From contig CANXME010002310.1 of NCBI GenBank assembly GCA_948144175.1, forward strand, positions 219,501 to 283,500: a stretch of DNA of 64,000 bases, written 5' to 3'. The notes under the pieces are model-generated. The model did not search any database. It worked only from the letters and a program-made list of their open reading frames with translations, and had not been told where the DNA came from. Source of the stretch: Closterium sp. NIES-65. Taxonomy: Eukaryota > Streptophyta > Zygnematophyceae > Desmidiales > Closteriaceae. The translations under genes and the position numbers were made by a program. Each line of letters starts with the position of its first letter. Position 1 is the stretch's first letter. This document shows, one piece after another, positions 56,117 through 64,000 of the stretch.

Positions 56117-59100
56117 ATGTCGGGCGCGGCGTCAGCGGTGTACATCCTGGACATGAAGGGGAGGGTCCTGATATGGAGGGATTACCGTGGCGATGTTCCT
56201 GCATCCGCTGCAGAGAAATTCTTCAACAAGCTGATGGAAGGCGAGGTACGCGATGAGGATTGAAGTCAAACCATATTCATGTCCTGATGTGGATCATTAC
56301 ATCATAAGAATGCCTGAAGTTTAGGCGGACTCTCGGTGTATGTTTGCAGCGTCGTGCAAGCTCTCATTTTCCAACAGAGAATCCAGGAATGCATTTTAGG
56401 ATCGTAGTCCGCATGTTATTCTGGCGACATTGGCTGGTCGTGGAAGCATGCTGTTTGGATTTCACCGTCAGTGTCAGTGTGTGTAATCAAATCTGACCGT
56501 TTGGTCGCTTCTGCTTGCCGTCTCACCAGTTGACATCCGCTCTGCGTCATTTCACGCTCTATCCATTGATTCCTCGTAACCGATGGTTCCGAATCCTCAC
56601 ACGCTCGCGCTCTCCTTGTCGCGTCAGGCTGACCCGTCCTCGCGAGAGCCAGTGATTTTGGACAACGGAGTGACGTACCTCTTCATTCAGCACAACAACG
56701 TGTACCTCATGATCGCCACCCGGCAAAACGCCAACGCGGCCAGCCTACTGCTCTTCCTTCACAAAGCCGTGGAGGTGAGTGGGTCGTAGAGATTGGTTTG
56801 AGTTGGGTCGGATGTGCCGGTAATTGCTCATGTATGCCTGGTGTTGGTTCGGATGTCAATGATGATGGCTCGTGTGTGCCTGGGCATGGCTCGGATGCGC
56901 CTGCTGATGGCTGATGTGTGCTTTGCGATGGTTTGGATGTCCCTTATGATGGCTCATGTATGCTTTGCGGTGGGTCATATGTACCTCGTGGTTTCATCGC
57001 ATATTTCGCGCGTAACTCATGATTGGATCGCTTACGGCTGATGCGAATCGCATGCGTCTGACGATTTAGTCGCATGTGTCTGACTAGAGTTACATGCATC
57101 TGATGACTGGTTCTCGTGCACCTGATGATTGAGTCGCATGAAATCGATCTTTGGGTTGCATGCAGCCAACAGCATGGGAATTGGCATAGCTTGACGTGTT
57201 CGGGCTGTGTGAATTTTCTGATCAGTTTCTGGGAAGCTGCGAGCAAATCCACTGCGGTGTTTAGTATCAACGACAAATATTTCCGTTATTGATACAGAAG
57301 GGTTGTGACCGCAAGTCTGTGACGGATGGCGGTAGGTAGAAATGATGCTTACGAATCTTCATGTGTATTTTCTTTCGTCACAGGTGTTCAAGTACTACTT
57401 CGACGAGCTGGAAGAGGAGTCCCTAAGAGACAACTTCGTCATTGTGGTACGTGTTGTTGCTTGAAAGTGTTTCCATCACAGCAAGCCAACTGAGTCTCTG
57501 CCTATTGTGGTTCCCCCCTCTTCCACGTTCTCCCTGCCGCTCTTCTTTAAGCGTCCTCATGTCCCGATCCCTTCTTCTTGCTGGTCTTCACTCCCATTGC
57601 CTTGACATCCCCCTTCCCGACACCATTCCTCCCCGTCTCCCACCCCAACTCTCCCATGCTCTCCACCCCCCCGCCTCCCCTCCCTCCCCTCTTCTGCTCT
57701 CAATTTTCCCACCCCTTCCCTCCCCCGCTCCTCAGCTTACCCCTTTTTACCACCTAACTCCTTTGGCTAACCTGTGCCACCACCGTGCAGTACCAGCTAC
57801 TGGGCGAAATAATGGATTATGGTACCCGCAAGTCACTCCCCCCCGTCCCTCTCCGGAACCCACCCGTCCCCCTCTCCTCGTCCCTCCCCTTCTCCCCATT
57901 GCCCCGTTCTTCCTTTAACCTTCCCTGTGCCACCATCGCGCAGTACGAGCTCCTGGACGAGATAATAGATTTCGGATACCCGCAATTCACGCCCCCTCCC
58001 TCCCCTCTCCCACCCCACCCTTCCCCTCCTCCCCACCCCTCCCGTCCTCCCCTTCCCCCCTTTCCCCCTTTCGCCTTCCCTGTGCCACCCGCGTAGTACG
58101 AGCTACTGGACGAGATAATGGATTTCGGATACCCGCAATTCACGGAGGCAAAGATTCTGAGCGAGTTCATCAAGACGGACTCGTACCGCCTGGAGCTGTC
58201 CACGCCCAAGCCCAACATCGCTGCCGTCACCAAACGCCGTCTCCTGGCGTAGCGAGGGCATCCGGTACAAGAAGAACGAGGTGAGCGCGTGCATGAGTTT
58301 TTGGTGCATATGGTGCCAGAGAGAGCCCCCCACACACTTCCAGGTGTCACGAACGCTGTCTCATGGCGTTCCTCTTTTGTTTTGCTTTTTCCCCACACTG
58401 TTTAATTGTTTTTTTTATGTGCATGTGTTCCTGGATGTGTGTTGAGAGTGGACATCCTAGACATTTGCAGACTGTTGAACGTGCCAATCATTTGCTTTCT
58501 GTGTCTTATTGAATGTCTCTATCTTTATTCACAGGTGTTCCTGGATGTGGTTTGAGAGTTGTGAACATCCTGGTGAACAGCAACGGTCAAGTGTGCGGTC
58601 TGAAGTCGTGGGCGCCCTCAAGATGCGAACGTACCTCAGGTGAAGACACGAGGGGGAAGGAAGAAAGGGGAAAACATGGGCGAGGAAGGGGGGTAGAGAG
58701 GGGTGCGGGAAGGGGGGGGTGGTGGGAGGGAGGGATGTGGGAGAGGGTTGGGTCAGGGAGTATGACTTTGTTTCTCCTTTACCCATTCCCTTTGACCTTG
58801 GTCCCCTCCCGGTTGCTTGCCAGAGTGCAATTCGGGACTGATTATCGAACTTGTGTGTCCCTGCTCCCTCTTTCCCTCGACCTCTCTCCCAGTGGCATGC
58901 CAGAGTGCAAGCTAGGGCTGAACGACCGAGTGCTGCTGGAGGCACAGGGCAGAGCGACCAAGGGCAAGGCCATTGATCTGGACGATATTAAGTTCCATCA
59001 GTGAGTAGTTCTCCTACGCCCGTCTTTCATTCATTTTAGTCGACTCAAAATCAGGGCAGAGCGACCAAGGGTAAGGCGATTGATTTCGACTGTAATACGT

Positions 59101-62100
59101 TCCAAGGGCTTGCGCTGCACCCGTCTTTCATTCCCCTTACCACCACTTGTGGCGTGTCCATCTCTTGATGCGAATCTTAACCCTACCATGCTCTTGTCCT
59201 TCCCCACCCCTGCCCTTTCCTGTTCGTCTGCCTACAGGTGCGTCCGTCTAGCTCGGTTTGAGAACGACCGGACCATCTCCTTCATCCCACCTGATGGGGC
59301 GTTCGACCTTATGACCTACCGGCTCAGCACTCAGGTCAGTAGCGCCTGCATATTCCCTCACTCTCCCTTTCTGAGGCGCGTTAAGCCATCTCCTTCATCC
59401 CACCTGACGGGGTGTTTGACCTTATGACCTACCAACTTAGTACTCAGGTCAGTAGCACCTGCATATTCTCTCTCCTGCTTCTCCCTTTTTCCACTCTCGC
59501 CTCTCCTGCCTTCCTTCTCCTCTACCATTCTCTCCTTCCCATCTGCCTTTTCTCTCTCCCAGTGCGTGCCTCACATCTTTTTCTATCGTGGCAATGGGGG
59601 CCATGGATTCATGTATTGTAGATGCAGCATGCACACATGCATGCACCAATGCATGGTTAGACCCATCCCGCAAACGTCCACACCAGGTGAAGCCCCTTAT
59701 TTGGGTTGAAGCACTGGTGGAGCGGCATTCCCGCAGCCGAGTGGAGTACATGGTGAAGGCGAGGAGCCAGCTCAAGGAGGCGGTCGACACACTGGCACTT
59801 CATTTTTGCACCCATGTGTTTTGTATGCCGCATGCACGTTACACTACCAAACCAGGCGAAACCCTTGATTTGGGTCGAAGCGATGGTGGAGCGGCACTTG
59901 CGCTAGCCGAGTGGAGTACATGGTGAAGGCGAGAGCCAGTTCAAGGAGCGGTCCACACACAGCCTCTTCGGTCTCTCAAACCATGTATTTGTATACACTG
60001 CATGCAGGTGAAACCGTTGATCTGGGTCGAAGCAATGGTGGAGCGGCACTCGCGCAGCCGAGTGGAGTACATGGTGAAAGCGAGGAGCCAGTTCAAGGAG
60101 CGGTCGACGGCGACGTCGGTGGAGATAGAGCTGCCGGTGCCCATGGACGCCATTGACCCCGCCGCCCGCACCTCCATGGGCACTGCTACTTACACGCCTG
60201 AGCGAGAGGCCATCCTCTGGAAGATCAAGTCGTTCCCCGGAGGCAAGGTAGGTGCTGCTGCCCTGCCTCGCACTCTCTTCCGTTTTCCCCCCTCCCTGCC
60301 TCCCAAGATGGAGTGGAAGCATACACGCCCAGGTACGTGTGGGCACACAGAGCGCACACTCAGCAGTGGAGCAGGCGAGCGGCAGTAGGGGTGGTAAACA
60401 CCAGCACTGGAGCAGGGGCAAGCAGCAGCAGGCAGGGCTGTGAGCCAGTTCAAGGAGCGGTGGAGATAGAGCTGCTGGTGCCCATGGACGCCATTGACCC
60501 CGCCAACCCGCACCTCCATGGGCCCCGCCACCTACACGCCCGAGCGAGAGGCCATTCTCTGGAAGATCAAGTCTTTTCCCAGAGGGAAGGTGAGCTGCCT
60601 TGTTGCATCTCAGACCCCGTCGCCCGCTCCTCCATGGGCTCTGCCAACCTACACGCCTGAGAGGGAGGCTATTGCTCTGGAAGATCAAGTCGTTCCCCGG
60701 AGGTAAGGTGGGTGCTGCTGCCCTGTCTCGCTCTTCTCTCTGTTTCCCCGCCTTCCCTGCCTCCCAAGATGGAGTCGAGGCACACACTCCATTGACCGCG
60801 CTGCCAGCACCTCCATGGGCTCCGCCACCTACACGCCCGAGCGGGAGGCCATCCTCTGGAAGATCAAGTCGTTTCCTGGAGGCAAAGGTGGGTGCTTCTT
60901 GCCCTCTCGATCCCACTTCCTGGGGGAATGTATGTGTGGGAGGCAAATCTTCAGAAAATCAAGTCTTTTTTTTGGAGGGAAGGTGCAGAACCTGTGCGTA
61001 TCGACGTTCTGCCCTGGGCTTTTTTTTCAGGAGCATGTACTGTGAGCCCGTTCCAGTCTGCTGAGTGTGGCAGCAGATGATGACGTGGCAGGGGTGTCCC
61101 CAAACCCTGCTTCCCCAAGTTACCAACACCCTGCTTCCCCCCAAGTTACCAAACCCTGCTTCCCCAAGTTACCAAACCCTGCTTCCCCAAGTTACCAAAC
61201 CCTGCTTCCCCAAGTTACCAAACCCTGCTTCCCCAAGTTACCAAAACCCTGCTTCCCCAAGTTACCAAACCCTGCTTCCCCAAGTTACCATAACCCTTCT
61301 ATACCCGTGTTTCCTCCCACCCCTGAGCTTCGACTCAACCTGCTTCGCTGTTTACCTTCAACCCCTATCAGGAGTACCTGCTTCGCTGTTTACCTTCAAC
61401 CCCTATCAGGAGTACCTGCTTCGCTGTTTACCTTCAACCCCTATCAGGAGTACCTGCTTCGCTGTTTACCTTCAACCCCTATCAGGAGTACCTGCTTCGC
61501 TGTTTACCTTCAACCCCTATCAGGAGTACCTGCTTCGCTGTTTACCTTCAACCCCTATCAGGAGTACCTGCTTCGCTGTTTACCTTCAACCCCTATCAGG
61601 AGTACCTGCTTCGCTGTTTACCTTCAACCCCTATCAGGAGTACCTGCTGCGAGCGCACTTCAGCCTGCCCAGTGTGGCAGCAGAGGATGGGTATAGAGGT
61701 GTCCCCAAAGCCTGCTCTCCCATGTTACCAAACCCTAGCACACCCATGTTATCCCACCCCAGGGCTTCACTGTCTACCTTCAACCCCTATCAGGAGTACC
61801 TGCTGCGAGCGTGCTTCAGCCTGCCTGGTGTGACATCAGTAAAATGGGGAAGGTGACTCAATCCCCTCTGCGTACCCTTATTCCCCTCCCGCTCCATTCC
61901 TGGCTTCACTTTTTTGCCTCGATTCCACCTCAGGAGTACCTGCTGCGAGCGCGTTTCAGCCTGCCCAGTGTGGCTGCAGAGGATGACGTGGCAGAGAAGA
62001 AAGCTCCGATCCGCGTGAAATTCGAGATACCCTACTTCACAGTCTCTGGCATCCAGGTGAGAAGCCAGAGTGTCCGTCAGGTTGTCTCTAAGTCTTCTCG

Positions 62101-62360
62101 TAACTCACCGCGTGACAGAGAATAACAAGTGAATACTCCTGAACCATGTCTTTTTTTTTCCAGTCACACTCTATCTTTCACGCTTGTTTCTGCCTCCCAT
62201 CCCTGTTGTCGTAACCTACCGGTATTCCTTCTTGTTCATGGAACTCGCTGCATCCATCCAGGTGCGTTATCTCAAGATCATCGAGAAGAGCGGTTACCAA
62301 GCGTTGCCGTGGGTGCGTTACATCACAATGGCTGGCGAGTACGAGCTGCGGATGATATGA
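56117..62360 (+). CDS. AP1M: AP-1 clathrin adaptor mu subunit, with frameshifts as sequenced
   Basis: The mu subunit of AP-1 selects YxxPhi-type cargo at the trans-Golgi network. Exons: 56117-56245 (VYILDMKGRVLIWRDYRGDV), 56628-56774, 57384-57446, 58097-58280, 58535-58639, 58893-59000, 59238-59334, 60008-60247, 61934-62056, 62262-62360. The longin-like N-terminal domain and the mu-homology domain are both present (LGLNDRVLLEAQGRATKG, FENDRTISFIPPDGAFDLMT, VKPLIWVEAMVERHSRSRVE, APIRVKFEIPYFTVSGIQ, KIIEKSGYQALPWVRYITMA). Exon 4 has one extra A at 58232-58234, just after IAAVT; exon 5 has an extra T at 58551-58553, an extra T at 58559-58560 and a missing G near 58593. The summed length is 1,295, two more than expected, so the frame is really broken here. 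Base errors in runs, or a recent pseudogene, both fit; all other exons are intact. Confidence 0.88.
57789..58135 (+). repeat. Three copies of the AP-1 mu exon 4 start
   Basis: Acceptor and codons YELLDEIMDFGYPQ or variants begin at 57790, 57944 and 58097. A short copy of the exon 5 start (GTTCCTGGATGTGTG) lies at 58428, before the exon at 58535. Confidence 0.85.
59034..59050. repeat. Palindrome, TCGA centre, one base short
   Basis: TTTTAG-TCGA-CTCAAAA in an AP-1 mu intron, followed by a copy of the end of the previous exon (CAGGGCAGAGCGACCAAGGG). Confidence 0.85.
59340..60905 (+). repeat. Copies of AP-1 mu exons 7 and 8
   Basis: A 3' copy of exon 7 with donor lies at 59390-59448. 5' copies of exon 8 lie near 59688 and 59856; the full exon is 60008-60247. 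3' copies of exon 8 lie near 60457-60590, 60616-60708 and 60793-60887. Several are frame-broken. Confidence 0.85.
61105..61292. repeat. 23-bp tandem repeat in AP-1 mu intron
   Basis: About eight units of CCTGCTTCCCCAAGTTACCA plus AAC, pyrimidine-rich on the coding strand, directly upstream of the 38-bp acceptor array. Confidence 0.92.
61343..61650 (+). repeat. 38-bp array carrying the 3' splice site of AP-1 mu exon 9
   Basis: Eight units with a period of exactly 38 bp (ACCCC at 61361, then every 38 to 61627). Each has CAACCCCTATCAG followed by GAGTACCTGC, the acceptor and first codons (EYL) of exon 9. Two longer copies follow at about 61776 and at the used exon, 61934. Confidence 0.95.
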
Positions 62361-63126
62361 AGTGAAACGAGGATGCGTTAAAAAAACAGAAACACGAGTC
62401 AGTTACCGTCATCATGTCCCATCTCGTGCATCACCCCATTTAGCACAGTAACTGGATTATGTGGATCTCAGTAGCTGGGAAGGTCCTCTTCTACGGTACT
62501 TGAGCAATCATTTGTATGCTGACCTAAAGCACATTTGGATTGTACACAGAACACTTGTATGCTGCAGTGTTGGTGTGATAATCAGTGAAACATGCGGTAA
62601 GCAAGGACTACAGTGCCCTGGTGGTGGAAGGGGTTACCTACCAATCAAACTAGCAACACAACCCGAACATACATCATCCAGTATCTCCATTACGGTGGAC
62701 TTCCCACTAGGAATGGTAACGTAGCATTCATTCCGCTTGTTCATGGTCTGGTGATCTATCTTGCAGTTCCGGTGATGGCCAACTAGCCTGGATAAAGGCT
62801 TGGGTAGCTTCCACAAGAGTGCACGAGAAATCAATATTTTATTACCATTCAAGGGTACATCCACTACAGCAAGCATCCTATGACCGCCATAGCTCCCTCC
62901 CCCGTGACTGCTTCCCATCTCCCATTCTAAAACCCAACCACCCAACCTTCTGCTGAACCGAGCTACTGGTTCCCAACCAACCGAACGACCCTAGTAAACT
63001 ACTTCAGATCCACAGCCCACTTCTACCCATGAAAATCAGAAACTCCCGGAAAATCCGTGTCTCAGAATCGGAATATGGACATATTTAGCAAAGAGTGGCG
63101 TGTGATTGGGTGCACGACGCAGGCAT
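62361..63126. other. Convergent 3' spacer
   Basis: Downstream ends of AP-1 mu (+) and the Cys-rich gene (-). No gene or repeat recognised. Confidence 0.6.
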
Positions 63127-63835
63127 CTAGCAGTCATCCTTGCAGTCGTCGTACTTGTCCTCACAGTGGCCCCTCTTCTTGGAATAGCACTGGCGTTTGT
63201 AATACTCACACCAGTCCTTGCAGTCCCACTTGCCATACTTGCACGCCTTGAAGCTCCTGTATGCCTTCACCTCGCACGCCTTGGACTTCTTCTCGCACTC
63301 ATTTTTGTCGTCGTCGCGCTTGGCCTTTTCCTCGCATTTGTCCTCATTCTTTTCGCACTTGGCGTAGCGCTTCTTGTACTTTTCCATGCACGTCGGCTCG
63401 TCGTCGTCGTCGTCGTCGTCGTCATCGTCGTCGTCGTGGTGTTTGTCGTCGTGATGATCGTCGTCGGTTAGAATGCGCCTGTCTCCACCAATGAGAGCAG
63501 GGAAGCGCCGCTCTGCACTCACAGATAAAGAGACTCGTTATAGTACATTGAAACAGAAACTCCATAGCGCGTGACTCGACCAGAATTATGTACACTCTCG
63601 TTGAACCAAGGGGGAAATGGGGCTCAACCTTACTAGTCCCACTGGCCCCACATGTGAGACTATCGCACATAGTAGTATGGTTCAACCTCCCACATATTTC
63701 AGCGAGAGACTTACCGGCGAAAGAAGGAACGGGATCAGACTCGGAAACTACGTTCGCATCCGCAACAGGCGTCGCGGTTATGGCGAGCAGTGCGCACAGA
63801 AGAATCAGCCCGGAGAGCAACACGAAAGTCTTCAT
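63127..63835 (-). CDS. Small secreted Asp-rich, 12-cysteine protein
   Basis: No family recognised. Exon 1 63835-63715 encodes MKTFVLLSGLILLCALLAIT, a clear signal peptide, then TPVADANVVSESDPVPSFA; exon 2 63512-63127 joins in phase for 168 residues. The mature part may begin after FPALIGGDRR. An Asp/His block (DDDHHDDKHH, then twelve Asp) is followed by about 90 Lys/Glu-rich residues with twelve cysteines. Spacing is regular: C-x10-C-x6-C-x12-C-x6-C-x10-C-x6-C-x3-C-x6-C-x7-C-x6-C-x3-C. The six-residue gap occurs six times, suggesting helices held by repeated disulfides. Aspartate and histidine could bind calcium or other metals, which is inference. A TATA box lies upstream. Confidence 0.78.
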
Positions 63836-63971
63836 GCTGGCAATAACGGGGAAAATCTGACTGCACTGATGGGGTGCAGGGGATGGCTGAAATCTAGACG
63901 ATTGATGGAAAACTGGTCAAATGGTGTGATATTTAGAAGATTTGCTGCTGTTTGGGAAGAAAATAGGGGCA

Positions 63972-63980
63972 TATTTATAG
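63972..63980 (-). promoter_or_regulatory. TATA box of the Cys-rich protein gene
   Basis: CTATAAATA on the minus strand, about 137-145 bases before the ATG at 63835. Confidence 0.7.
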
Positions 63981-64000
63981 TCGCGAAGTAAACCAAGGCT

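Overview
This is nuclear DNA from a streptophyte, meaning a land plant or a close charophyte alga. The evidence is several genes of plant or plant-specific families (an OBERON-type PHD protein, a DDR4-like DDT protein, cytosolic glutamine synthetase, plant-type AP-1 mu and ribophorin II), all with GT-AG introns, plus MITEs of two DNA-transposon superfamilies. I cannot name the species. All exon borders come from reading splice signals, codon phase and remembered family sequences; no alignment was run.

Layout. 1-4596 (-): ribophorin II/RPN2, 3' end outside the window. 7876-14020 (+): OBERON-type PHD protein with a very large low-complexity C-terminus and a Harbinger-type MITE in its intron. 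14711-29498 (+): DDR4-like DDT-domain chromatin protein, about 2,300 residues, in at least 11 exons. 30941-32206 (+): protein farnesyl/geranylgeranyltransferase alpha subunit in one exon. 33361-37906 (+): GT23 (FUT8-like) glycosyltransferase. 41295-46746 (+): splicing factor PRP17/CDC40. 48097-50576 (+): glutamine synthetase GS1. 51394-53636 (-): secreted Pro/Val/Thr/Ala-repeat protein. 56117-62360 (+): AP-1 mu adaptin with frameshifts. 63127-63835 (-): small secreted Asp-rich, Cys-rich protein. The genes look like unrelated neighbours, as is usual in a plant chromosome; no cluster or shared pathway is evident.

The striking feature is structural. Almost every intron contains partial copies of the next or previous exon, usually with the splice site, arranged in tandem. 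At the junctions between such copies sits a family of short palindromes with constant arms (TTTTGAG ... CTCAAAA) and a central tetranucleotide that is itself palindromic and varies (TCGA, GCGC, ACGT or AATT). About twenty good copies occur from 2.5 to 59 kb, in at least six genes, and in nearly every case the same local host sequence lies on both sides. I do not recognise this element. It, and the duplications around it, are my candidate for an undescribed system.

Other amplified arrays (8-bp, 38-bp, 52-bp, 86-bp and 126-bp periods) also lie in introns, and several contain the 3' splice site of the following exon. The 86-bp array was later split by a hAT-type MITE with a perfect 8-bp target duplication, which fixes the order of events.
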